DNA of 39,374 bases from an uncultured Bacteroidales bacterium (lineage in GTDB: Bacteria > Bacteroidota > Bacteroidia > Bacteroidales > Bacteroidaceae), in assembly GCA_902799355.1 (NCBI GenBank), contig CADCAG010000032.1, positions 1 to 39,374 of the forward strand, read 5' to 3'. The translations under genes were made by a program, and so were the position numbers. Position 1 is the stretch's first letter; each line of letters starts with the position of its first letter. Below, piece after piece: positions 1-7,145 of the stretch. The notes under the pieces were generated by a model. That model had not been told where the DNA came from. It saw only the letters and a list, made by a program, of their open reading frames with translations, and made no database searches.

Positions 1-228
1 ACCACTTCCTGTACATGTAGAACAAGTCAAATTTACATGGTATGGAGAATCCTCACCTTCTCCATCTTCTCCTTCATGACCACTATGATCCTCTTTGCCA
101 CTTCCGTCGTCTTTAGGTTGCTGACTGGTCGGCTTTACGTCATCATCGTTGTCACCACACGATAGCATTGTGGCTGAAAAAGAAACGGCAATGAGTGCAG
201 AAAAGAAATAATAGAACAGCTTCTTCAT
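1..228 (-). CDS. N-terminal part of a cell-envelope lipoprotein (partial)
   Basis: The reading frame starts with ATG at 228 on the minus strand and runs off the left edge after 76 codons. It opens with a lysine-containing signal peptide and a lipobox (T-M-L-S-C, cysteine near residue 24), so the product should be lipid-anchored in the envelope. After the cysteine comes an acidic, low-complexity linker rich in Asp, Glu, Gly and His (about residues 25-65), followed by C-S-T-C-T-G-S-G, which matches the CxxCxGxG zinc-finger motif of DnaJ-type proteins. A good Bacteroidetes promoter lies just upstream (278-308). I do not recognise the family, and the missing C-terminus prevents a functional call. 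The signal peptide and lipobox are clear. Confidence 0.75.
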   Translation of the reverse strand, partial: MKKLFYYFFSALIAVSFSATMLSCGDNDDDVKPTSQQPKDDGSGKEDHSGHEGEDGEGEDSPYHVNLTCSTCTGSG

Positions 229-277
229 AACTTATATGTTTTAGGTAACTTATTGAACACATTTATTCTTTATTTTG

Positions 278-308
278 CAAATATAGACATTATTCTCTAA
301 ACAACAAA
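278..308 (-). promoter_or_regulatory. Bacteroidetes-type promoter for the lipoprotein gene
   Basis: On the minus strand TTTG (305-308) is followed after 19 nt by TATATTTG (278-285), matching the -33/-7 consensus of Bacteroidetes sigma-ABfr. The start codon at 228 lies about 45 nt beyond the expected transcription start. Confidence 0.7.
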
Positions 309-492
309 GAAAAAGGAATTGTTTTTGGTCTTGAAAACAAAGAAATTAAACGTCAGTGCCCTATTCCACTGCCATCCAGTAACTCTCTGCCATCTTTATC
401 ATCACTGAAGATAATTCAAAAATCATGGAGCATCGTTTTTAAAACTACACGAAGAGTGTAGATTTGTCTTTAACAAGTTTTAGTAGTGTTTA

Positions 493-524
493 TTTGCAAA
501 TACCAATAATTCTTGCTTAATTTG
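493..524 (+). promoter_or_regulatory. Probable promoter for the BspA-like gene
   Basis: TTTG (493-496), a 20-nt spacer, then TTAATTTG (517-524), one base off TAnnTTTG. The ATG at 551 follows within about 20 nt of the predicted start. The rest of 229-550 is AT-rich with no gene seen. It also holds a small perfect hairpin (CTACAC/GTGTAG, 445-461). Confidence 0.5.
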
Positions 525-550
525 CAAAGTATTATAATTTACCTATAACT

Positions 551-2731
551 ATGAAAAGATTCTATTTGTCTGCAATTGCTTTATTATGGTCGTTGATTAT
601 TCATGCAGTTGTTATTGAGATTGACGGCATCGCGTATAATATCAATCTGAAAACGGGTCTTACTGAAGTCACCAGCAACTCTGATCATCCATATAGTGGC
701 AACATTGTCATACCAGAAACAATTGTCTATGAGGATATAGAATATACTGTGACAGGCATTGGCGGACAAGCCTTCTTTCAGAAGAATATTACATCTATTA
801 CTTTTCCTAATAGCATTACCTCAATAGGGGTGTCTGCTTTTATGTATTGTCATGCTTTGACTAGTGTAGAAATACCAGAACACGTAACGATGATTCCTGA
901 TATGGCATTTGCCTCATGTGAAAGCTTGAAAAATGTAATACTCCCTGAAGGCCTTACAATGATAGACAATTCTGCTTTTAATAGTTGTTATGGTTTAGAG
1001 TCAATAAACCTCCCAAACACGGTGGAGGTTATTGAAGATTGGGCATTTGCGAATTGCGAAAATCTTTCATATGTAAAGATGCCTCAACAACTAAAGAGAG
1101 TAGGTCAAGGCGCTTTTGGTTCATGTCCAAAATTGTCGTACGTTGATATACCTGACCTTTCTTCATGGGCTATGGTTGATTTCTACAACTATTATGCCAA
1201 TCCTTTGTATTATGCTCATAAGCTGATAGTTAATGGTGAAGAGATAACTGATTTAGTCATTCCCGATGACGTTACATTTATTGGTAATAATACGTTTCGG
1301 GATTGTTTGAACCTCACTTCGATAACTATTAATGATCATGTTGGTAGTATTGGGGCAAGTGCATTCTCAAATTGCTCAAATGTCACTTCAATTATAATTG
1401 GTGAAGATGTTACTTCTATTGGTGCATGGGCTTTTTATGGATGCTCAAAAGTTACGTCTTTCACTAGCTACCCAAGAAGAGTACCTGCCACTGGTAGAGA
1501 GGTCTTTGATAATGTTCTCCTTGAAAACGCCAATCTATATGTAGCAGGGGCAGCTTTCAATGATTATTATAGTAAAGAGCCTTGGAGTAACTTCAAGGAT
1601 ATTATTGCACTCAACATCCCAAAACACAACCTTTCATATTATCTTGACGACGTCTTGTATAAGGAATATACGCTAGAAGAAGGGGAATACATTACTCCAG
1701 AGCCTGCTCCCGAAAAGGAGGGCTACGAATTTTCTGGATGGAGTGAAATACCAGAAAGAATGCCCAAACATGACGTTACTGTAACGGGATCTCTTACATT
1801 AATCAGCCAGACCTTTACACAGAACGGCATTCATTATCAACTATGGGTAAAGCCCAAGACTGCAGACATTACAGGTGTCACTATAGATGATATTAGTGGC
1901 TTTTCTGGTCAAATAGACATTCCTTCTACGTTATCTGTGGACGGAACGACTTTTAACGTTACCTGTGTCGGAGACCAATCATTCTTCATGTGTGAGAGTT
2001 TGAACTCCATCTCTATACCCGAGAGCGTAACAACCATCGGTGAAAAAGCTTTTGAGGGATGTATGCTTCAGAATGTGTTCGTTGAGAATGCATATACTCA
2101 GATTCTTGATAATTCTTTCTCTCAAGCGACATACAATCATGCCATGCTGTATATTCCTAAAGACACATGGATGGAAGCAGTCTATCATGGAGGGTTCTGG
2201 CGATTTATCAACATTCGTGAAGCAGTTACCAATACCAGCAACTTGTCGGACATGCAAGCTTATACCATCATGGATAGAAATACATTTGGCTATATGGTAT
2301 ATGATGCTGTGAACGACAGAATGGCAATGACGGATGTATACTACAACGTTGACGAGAATGCTCTCAATAATTGCTGGCAGATTCTGAAAAAAGACGGCAA
2401 TGACTACCTTTATAATATTGGTGCAGGGAAATACGCCATGTTCAATCCTGATGGTCAAATGATACTAACAGAGCATCCTGTCACTATCCATATGGAAAAT
2501 GGAAAGGATGGAGTTCTTATTGGCGATAACACACAAACACAATGGGCTTTTGTGTTGAACAACAAGGTACAAGCTGAAGATGTCATCATAAACAGTGTGC
2601 CAATGATCAATTTCGAATCTGACACTGCTAATCAGTATTACTTGCTGAATGGTATGACAACAAATAATTCTCATAAAGGACTTGTTATTATCAAATCAAA
2701 GGAGAGAAAGGCAAGGAAGACTATCAAATAG
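551..2731 (+). CDS. BspA-like leucine-rich-repeat surface protein
   Basis: A 726-residue secreted protein. Residues 1-19 form a signal peptide. Residues ~60-330 are tandem LRR_5 (Treponema pallidum/BspA type) repeats with the recurring pattern I-P-x-x-V-T-x-I-G-x-x-A-F-x-x-C-x-x-L-x-S. Residues ~358-415 resemble a Listeria/Bacteroides InlB B-repeat (G-Y-x-F-x-G-W core), then a second LRR segment runs to ~545. The C-terminal ~180 residues are a different domain, ending in Y-L-L-N-G...K-G-L-V-I-I-K. That ending resembles the short C-terminal tail common on secreted Prevotella proteins (Y-x-L-x-G...K-G-I/L-x-I), which suggests sorting by a type IX-like system, although the tail is degenerate. 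BspA family members bind host matrix proteins or other bacteria; the ligand here cannot be inferred. The gene stands alone between a promoter and a hairpin. Confidence 0.88.
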   Translation: MKRFYLSAIALLWSLIIHAVVIEIDGIAYNINLKTGLTEVTSNSDHPYSGNIVIPETIVYEDIEYTVTGIGGQAFFQKNITSITFPNSITSIGVSAFMYCHALTSVEIPEHVTMIPDMAFASCESLKNVILPEGLTMIDNSAFNSCYGLESINLPNTVEVIEDWAFANCENLSYVKMPQQLKRVGQGAFGSCPKLSYVDIPDLSSWAMVDFYNYYANPLYYAHKLIVNGEEITDLVIPDDVTFIGNNTFRDCLNLTSITINDHVGSIGASAFSNCSNVTSIIIGEDVTSIGAWAFYGCSKVTSFTSYPRRVPATGREVFDNVLLENANLYVAGAAFNDYYSKEPWSNFKDIIALNIPKHNLSYYLDDVLYKEYTLEEGEYITPEPAPEKEGYEFSGWSEIPERMPKHDVTVTGSLTLISQTFTQNGIHYQLWVKPKTADITGVTIDDISGFSGQIDIPSTLSVDGTTFNVTCVGDQSFFMCESLNSISIPESVTTIGEKAFEGCMLQNVFVENAYTQILDNSFSQATYNHAMLYIPKDTWMEAVYHGGFWRFINIREAVTNTSNLSDMQAYTIMDRNTFGYMVYDAVNDRMAMTDVYYNVDENALNNCWQILKKDGNDYLYNIGAGKYAMFNPDGQMILTEHPVTIHMENGKDGVLIGDNTQTQWAFVLNNKVQAEDVIINSVPMINFESDTANQYYLLNGMTTNNSHKGLVIIKSKERKARKTIK

Positions 2732-2820
2732 ACCTAACAACCTAACATAATGGGCTGCAATGCCTTTGTAGAAAGGGGTTGGAGGACGTTAGGTCTAATT
2801 TTTAGACCTCACATAGAGGT
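2729..2820 (+). terminator. ACCTAAC-word hairpins after the BspA-like gene
   Basis: AGACCTAAC overlapping the stop codon pairs with GTTAGGTCT at 2788-2796, followed by AATTTTT, a plausible terminator. Nested in the same stretch are AGGTCTAA-TTT-TTAGACCT (2791-2809) and ACCTC-ACATA-GAGGT (about 2806-2820). These alternative hairpins share their words with 3598-3647 on the other side of the next cassette. Confidence 0.5.
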
Positions 2821-2870
2821 AACATGAAACCTAACATGCATTTCGCTGATTTTGGTTGAATCCTTAATGG

Positions 2871-3371
2871 CTACCCGATAGGCTTCTTTAGGAATGCAGC
2901 TAACTCTTCGAAACGTGCTAGGATTAGCTCAAGGTCTGGGTGCGTTTTTTCTACGATAATAGCTCCATAGTTGGGAGTCATATCATCCATTACGTCTTCA
3001 ACAGTTCGGATTTCGTAGAGGTCTCGATACTCGTAGGTATTAAACCATCGAAGGAACAAATGGAAACGATACTTCTGCATACCATCGCCAGTTGCACAGA
3101 TATATAGCAACACTCCGCCATTAGCACGGAAGAATTCTTCGATGATAGCAAGGATGGTGTCGCGGAGTTTGCGGTCGTTGGGTGATGGCTGTCCATTCTT
3201 GTTAAGGATACCAAACTCATAAGTAGGATAGTTCATCATCCCCTCATTCAGTTCGAAGGATATACCATATTTCACACCATAATCCGTCTCAAACAATAAA
3301 TCCCCATCAGCATCTTGAACGACGTAATAGGGAGATTTAAGATTAAGTAGAGGAATGTCTAATGCAATCAT
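2871..3371 (-). CDS. DUF6169-like protein of unknown function
   Basis: A 166-residue soluble protein without signal peptide or membrane segment. The mix of aromatic and acidic residues, with an N-terminal half of short beta-like segments (Y-V-V-Q-D-A-D-G-D-L-L-F-E-T-D-Y-G-V-K-Y), recalls the DUF6169 proteins of Bacteroides and Prevotella, a family without assigned function; this match is from memory. The start codon at 3371 overlaps the stop of the small upstream gene (ATGA), so the two should be translationally coupled. Its position as the second gene of a compact two-gene cassette framed by hairpins is typical of accessory cassettes. A toxin-antitoxin-like pairing is possible but no catalytic motif supports it. 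Confidence 0.65.
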   Translation of the reverse strand: MIALDIPLLNLKSPYYVVQDADGDLLFETDYGVKYGISFELNEGMMNYPTYEFGILNKNGQPSPNDRKLRDTILAIIEEFFRANGGVLLYICATGDGMQKYRFHLFLRWFNTYEYRDLYEIRTVEDVMDDMTPNYGAIIVEKTHPDLELILARFEELAAFLKKPIG

Positions 3372-3505
3372 GCCAACTCTTCCTGATAAACTTTCTTTTC
3401 CAATTTAGTAGCAAGACGGTCGTACATAACCTTCTGGCGTGCCTGAAATGCTCGCACAGCAGCAAGCATCTCTTCGTTTGAACGTGGTGTGAATCTCTTG
3501 TCCAT
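3368..3505 (-). CDS. Small 45-residue protein coupled to the DUF6169-like gene
   Basis: ATG at 3505, stop TGA at 3368-3370. The product is 45 residues, strongly basic and predicted mostly helical (starts M-D-K-R-F-T-P-R-S-N-E-E-M, then a Lys/Arg/Gln-rich amphipathic stretch). It is supported by a well-placed promoter whose -7 element lies about 28 nt upstream, and by the 4-nt ATGA overlap with the next gene. It could be a small partner or regulator of that protein. I do not recognise a family. Confidence 0.65.
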   Translation of the reverse strand: MDKRFTPRSNEEMLAAVRAFQARQKVMYDRLATKLEKKVYQEELA

Positions 3506-3532
3506 CTTGTATTCTTTTGTCTTTTCTTGGTG

Positions 3533-3563
3533 CAAAGATAGAATTTATTTTTGATACTTCCAA
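3533..3563 (-). promoter_or_regulatory. Promoter of the two-gene cassette
   Basis: On the minus strand TTGG (3560-3563), a 19-nt spacer, then TATCTTTG (3533-3540). The -7 element matches the Bacteroidetes consensus exactly and the -33 by three of four bases. The start codon at 3505 lies about 20 nt after the expected start of transcription. Confidence 0.65.
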
Positions 3564-3597
3564 GGAAAAACAAAGAAAAGTGCATTTATGAGGTTCA

Positions 3598-3647
3598 TGT
3601 TAGGTCTAATGTGAGGTCTATGTTACCTCTGTAGAATAGACCTAACA
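3598..3647. repeat. Nested ACCTMAC-word inverted repeat
   Basis: TGTTAGGTCTA (3598-3608) pairs perfectly with TAGACCTAACA (3637-3647), and inside it GAGGT (3613-3617) pairs with ACCTC (3625-3629). The same words occur at 2729-2840 on the other side of the two-gene cassette. Confidence 0.7.
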
Positions 3648-3706
3648 CAATAAACGCTTTGATAGTCAGTGGTTTACATCTTGCATATTAGGTATGTTAC
3701 CTCTCT

Positions 3707-3880
3707 GTGAAAAATACAGCTAATACAGACGCGGCTACAACTAATACAGACGCGGGAATGGCTAATACAGCGCTGGCTACAGCTAAGCCAGAGCTGGCTA
3801 CAGCTATCTCAGAGCTGGCTACAGCTATCTCGTCGCTCCATTACATCTGCGTAATCTGCAAAATCTGCGAGAGACCATAA
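3707..3880 (+). repeat. 21-bp-period repeat, open in one frame for 57 codons
   Basis: Imperfect units of about 21 bp, most ending in GGCTAC (for example 3760-3780, 3781-3801, 3802-3822), are preceded by two copies of CTAATACAGACGCG (3720-3733 and 3741-3754). Because 21 is a multiple of three, one frame stays open from a GTG at 3707 to a TAA at 3880 and reads as Asn-Thr-Asp-Ala and Glu-Leu-Ala-Thr-Ala-Ile-Ser repeats. The last part (ATCTGCGTAATCTGC, then AAAATCTGCGAGAG) resembles an extragenic repeat phrase that I recall from Bacteroidetes genomes. I see no promoter or convincing start, so I treat it as repetitive DNA rather than a gene. Confidence 0.6.
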
Positions 3881-3884
3881 TAAA

Positions 3885-3927
3885 GAAGAGGGACTGACAC
3901 TTGTAGAAGTGGTCAGTCCCTCTTTAT
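3885..3927. terminator. Strong hairpin, probably the ancestral EF-G2 terminator
   Basis: AAGAGGGACTGACACTT pairs with AAGTGGTCAGTCCCTCTT around a 4-nt loop, with one bulge and T-rich sequence on both sides, so it could stop transcription from either direction. It lies directly beyond the detached copy of the EF-G2 gene end (3946-4044), where the terminator of that gene would be expected before the block at 4045-9154 arrived. Confidence 0.75.
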
Positions 3928-3945
3928 AGATTATTTATAAGACGT

Positions 3946-4044
3946 TATTAGTCTTCGTCCTTCATCTCAGCCTCATGCTGCTTGATGAGCTCCTGCTGGA
4001 TGTCGTTCGGCACGAGTTCGTAGCTGCTGAACTGGGTAGTGAAC
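3946..4044 (-). repeat. 99-bp direct repeat: detached copy of the 3' end of the EF-G2 gene
   Basis: These 99 bases are identical to 9155-9253, the last codons of the EF-G2 gene plus two bases past its stop. Identity ends sharply on both sides (3945 and 4045 differ from 9154 and 9254). No start codon or upstream coding sequence belongs to this copy, so it is a dead gene end. Confidence 0.95.
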
Positions 4045-4073
4045 CGGTAAGGGGACTTTCTGTCGGGTGTGTC

Positions 4074-5024
4074 TCAATCTTTATCATTGTGTTGTAACAA
4101 ATTTAAAGCCTTATCGAAGTCATCGATGACATCGCCATTCGGGAGGGTAACGCTGATACTTACTTTGGGCTTGTAGATGCGTTTGCCGTATTCGTTCTCA
4201 AACCAGCTGCCACCACACTGGCGAACGATGTAGTCGCCCTTCGAGTCGTGCAGCGTGAGTGTGAGGCACATACAATCATCGCCTTCCGATTCGTCGATGT
4301 CGTGGGCGATGACCTCACTGGAACTGCTAAGCTCCACCACGTTGTCATACCAAAATCGGGCTATGTAGCGATTGCAGAAACGATTGGGCATATCCAATTC
4401 GATACCGTGGCGACGGCCACCGTTGAACATGGCGATGCAGTAGTTAAAACCACTCTCAGTGCAGATGCGGTAAAGTCCCGTTAACTGGAAACGCTCAAAT
4501 TCGCTATCGGTCTCTATCCAGGCATGCTCGATATAGTCACCGTTGGCAAAAGTGTATCGACCCTCGGCGGCATAGGCGGGACCATTGATACAGGCGTAGT
4601 TCAGGTGGAAGTAGCCCTTGAAGTGGTCACCACCCGGTAGCCACACCTCACCATCACCGATGGGCCCTTTCAGTTCCTGACGAACCCGGTCTTCAAACTG
4701 GAAGCCGCCAAGATATTGCGGTTTGTCGAGGGCGTACTTGATGGTGGTGACCAGTTCTTGACCGACGCCCATTTCTCCGCCCGAGCCACTGTAGCCAATT
4801 TTTTCCTCCTTGCCAGGCGTGATGCGGAAGGTTTTGCCGTCGTACTCTAGTTCGAGGAGAGTGAAGTCGTAGTGCTGCACGATGCTGCCGGGCAGTTCTG
4901 GTAAGGGCTTGCCGACAGTAATCTTTTTGACATCGACCTCGACAGATTCTTTCAGGGTGTGATGCACGACGACACCATGGTCGCTGTGGTCTTCATAACG
5001 ATTGATGAGGATTGCTTTTGCCAT
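4074..5024 (-). CDS. MORN-like repeat protein, last gene of a four-gene cluster
   Basis: A 316-residue soluble protein without signal peptide. The N-terminal ~100 residues (a D-F-T-L-L-E-L-E-Y-D-G-K-T-F-R-I-T-P pattern) resemble the N-terminus of the first gene of the cluster (7146-9071), suggesting a shared domain. The middle (~120-220) contains MORN-like units (G-D-x-F-x-G-Y and Y-x-F-A-N-G-D-Y). The C-terminus is a further beta-rich segment. MORN repeats usually mediate protein or lipid contacts, so a binding or scaffold role is likelier than catalysis. It follows the preceding gene by 18 nt and lies next to the 99-bp repeat that ends the block. No enzyme family is recognised. Confidence 0.6.
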   Translation of the reverse strand: MAKAILINRYEDHSDHGVVVHHTLKESVEVDVKKITVGKPLPELPGSIVQHYDFTLLELEYDGKTFRITPGKEEKIGYSGSGGEMGVGQELVTTIKYALDKPQYLGGFQFEDRVRQELKGPIGDGEVWLPGGDHFKGYFHLNYACINGPAYAAEGRYTFANGDYIEHAWIETDSEFERFQLTGLYRICTESGFNYCIAMFNGGRRHGIELDMPNRFCNRYIARFWYDNVVELSSSSEVIAHDIDESEGDDCMCLTLTLHDSKGDYIVRQCGGSWFENEYGKRIYKPKVSISVTLPNGDVIDDFDKALNLLQHNDKD

Positions 5025-5042
5025 AACACCTTTCTTAAGTAG

Positions 5043-5642
5043 TTAATCGAACATCACTCTGGGGTTCAACTCATGGGGCGACTGCCACTCGATGCCACGT
5101 TCGGCCAGCACGTTACGCAACTCAGCCCAATAGGCAAAGCAGAAGCCCATGCCACGAGGCGTGTCGCCTAATCGGCGGTCGGTTTCTTGCTCCACATCGT
5201 AGAAGTTTTCTTCCCACTCAAAAGTACGCTCTACAGGGTCAGACTTCAGATGTCTACCGTACTTCTCGCGAAACTCGCTGTCACTGACGTGCTCTGTGTC
5301 AATATAGTCCTCCAACTTCCGGATATGCTCGCTGAGTTCCTCAGCCAGATACGGATCGTTTTTCAGGTCGTCTTCGCTAGACAGGGCCAACTGCTCTTGC
5401 TCATAGCGGCGGATAGCCAACACACGGCGCGGCACATCGTATTCAGGCAGATAGTCCACCATCGCCTCAATGGCGCGTACCTGCCCTATACCCTGTTCCT
5501 CAGCATCATCTATGCCACGCAGCAACTGCATAAACTCATCAGCCAGCGGCAGGTTGCGCCACTCGCGCATGTCTTCTGCATTCTCGCGCATCTCGTTGAC
5601 GATAGCCACGAGTCGCTCTGTAATTTTCTCAATATCACTCAT
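5043..5642 (-). CDS. Helical protein of unknown function in the MORN/Sel1 cluster
   Basis: 199 residues, strongly acidic and predicted largely alpha-helical, with no signal peptide, membrane segment or catalytic motif that I can recognise. ATG at 5642 is a clear start (M-S-D-I-E-K-I). It lies 36 nt after the stop of the larger Sel1/MORN gene and 18 nt before the next, in the same direction, so it is very likely co-transcribed. Its role can only be guessed from context; an adaptor or immunity-like partner of the repeat proteins would fit but is not shown. Confidence 0.55.
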   Translation of the reverse strand: MSDIEKITERLVAIVNEMRENAEDMREWRNLPLADEFMQLLRGIDDAEEQGIGQVRAIEAMVDYLPEYDVPRRVLAIRRYEQEQLALSSEDDLKNDPYLAEELSEHIRKLEDYIDTEHVSDSEFREKYGRHLKSDPVERTFEWEENFYDVEQETDRRLGDTPRGMGFCFAYWAELRNVLAERGIEWQSPHELNPRVMFD

Positions 5643-5678
5643 CGCGGTAGGAAATTATCAATTTTCAATTCTCACTTT

Positions 5679-7118
5679 TCAAATACATTTCACCTCCAAC
5701 GAGTCCTCGATGGTGTAGTCGTAGTCTTCGTCATAGATAGTGGCGGTAGACCTTCGGGCATCCTTGAACTGCAGACTCTCACCACGATGAATAGTCACCT
5801 GCTGCGCCGTGTTATCGGCAAAGAACTCTGCCTTTACCTCGATGGTGACGCTGTCGGGGGTAACGGCCATGATATTGATGCCCGAGCCCTTCATGTTGAA
5901 ACTGCTGTCTTTACTGATTGTCATGGCATCGGCATAGTGAGTGTAGCCCACTTCCGTTAACAGAAGGAGGAATGTGCCCGTCTGGTCGTAATCAAAACCG
6001 CTATGGTGTTCCTTGACGACCAGCATCGGTGTCTCTATCGACGGGTCGGCCTTGATGCTGTCGGACTGCAGTGTGCCGTTTTCCCACACGCCTTCGAAGC
6101 GCAAACCACTCTTGAAGGTATATACGCCATGTCCGTCGGCATCATACTCGAGATGGTCGCCGTTGGCATAGTCCCACACACCCGCTCCTACGGCTTTTCC
6201 GTCTTCGAAATCGCTCTCAAACCGGTTTTTCCCGTTTGTAAAGTTGCCATCGAAGTTGTCCGAGACGACAACACCATGGCCGTGACGTTTGCCCTCACGG
6301 AACTCACCGGTGTAGGTCTCCGTCACCGTGGCGCAGTGCAGTCCTTTTTCGCTGCTTTCAGTGGCCACACCCTGTCCATGTTCCTTGTCGTCGAGCCATT
6401 CACCATTGTAGTCGGAAGTATAGCGTCTGCCTCCTTTCGAGAACTGGTGGTAGTGTCCCTTGCCGCAACGCATGCCGTTTTTCCACTCGCCATCGTACTC
6501 GCCATAATAGCCGTTCAACTTGTAATCCATGTGTCCGCTACCATGCGGCTGGCCCTCGGCATTCACGTCGCCCCTATAGTGGTTGCCGTTGTCGAAGCTT
6601 ACCTCCACAGGATCGTTCATCAGTTCGTGCTGGTGTTCTTCATAGAGTTCCTTCGACCGCTCGTCGCCCAGTTCCATACCTTGCTGCCACTGTTCCAGTG
6701 CACCGTTTACGTCGGGGTTGCCGTCGGCCGTCCAATCACCGGCATACAGCATATCGCCAAGGAAGCTATAGGCACCGGCATATCCAAGATCTGCTGCTTG
6801 ACAGAACTCCAACCAGGCCATCGCATTATTATACTCGTCGTAATAGTACATTTGCCCCCGCAGGTTGTGGGCCGCTCCTACGTAAAAAGCATACTCTTCC
6901 TCCTCCTTCTCCTCATACCACTCGAAGACTTTCCCTATCCAATCCTTGGCGTGTTTGTTGGCATCGTCATCCTCACAGTCCTCGTAATAATAAACGGCAA
7001 TGGCCACACCAGAAGGTATATCCTTGCCCTCAGCAGCTTTCATGAAACACTCCAGTGCTTTCTCCCTATCCTCATTATAGAGGCGGAATCCTTCATCTCT
7101 GTACTCTTCGTTATTCAT
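5679..7118 (-). CDS. Sel1-like plus MORN repeat protein
   Basis: About 479 residues from the ATG at 7118. The frame is open four codons further, but only to a TTG. Residues ~1-150 form Sel1/TPR-like helical repeats (A-L-E-C-F-M-K-A-A-E-G, C-Q-A-A-D-L-G-Y-A-G-A-Y-S-F-L-G). Residues ~180-355 hold at least six MORN units (Y-x-G-E-W-x-x-G-x-x-x-G-x-G). The C-terminal ~110 residues are beta-rich and contain no known motif. Sel1 and MORN repeats are both protein-interaction scaffolds. The combination on one chain, next to two proteins with the same repeat types, suggests a multi-part complex. No signal peptide is seen, so a cytoplasmic role is likely. It follows its upstream neighbour by 27 nt. Confidence 0.75.
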   Translation of the reverse strand: MNNEEYRDEGFRLYNEDREKALECFMKAAEGKDIPSGVAIAVYYYEDCEDDDANKHAKDWIGKVFEWYEEKEEEEYAFYVGAAHNLRGQMYYYDEYNNAMAWLEFCQAADLGYAGAYSFLGDMLYAGDWTADGNPDVNGALEQWQQGMELGDERSKELYEEHQHELMNDPVEVSFDNGNHYRGDVNAEGQPHGSGHMDYKLNGYYGEYDGEWKNGMRCGKGHYHQFSKGGRRYTSDYNGEWLDDKEHGQGVATESSEKGLHCATVTETYTGEFREGKRHGHGVVVSDNFDGNFTNGKNRFESDFEDGKAVGAGVWDYANGDHLEYDADGHGVYTFKSGLRFEGVWENGTLQSDSIKADPSIETPMLVVKEHHSGFDYDQTGTFLLLLTEVGYTHYADAMTISKDSSFNMKGSGINIMAVTPDSVTIEVKAEFFADNTAQQVTIHRGESLQFKDARRSTATIYDEDYDYTIEDSLEVKCI

Positions 7119-7145
7119 AGCGGTAACCAATTATTCATTATTCAC

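Noticed and set aside
3720-3840. CRISPR array
   Set aside because: Repeats are imperfect, about 21 bp and contiguous, without unique spacers; no cas gene is in the window.
3707-3880. 57-codon frame over the 21-bp repeats as a real gene
   Set aside because: The frame is open only because the period is a multiple of three; no promoter or start region, and it ends in an extragenic-type repeat phrase.
5187-5960. Long plus-strand open frames opposite the MORN/Sel1 genes (also 6003-7406, 9974-10747)
   Set aside because: They lie antisense to well-supported genes, have no recognisable domains and arise from the codon bias of the other strand.
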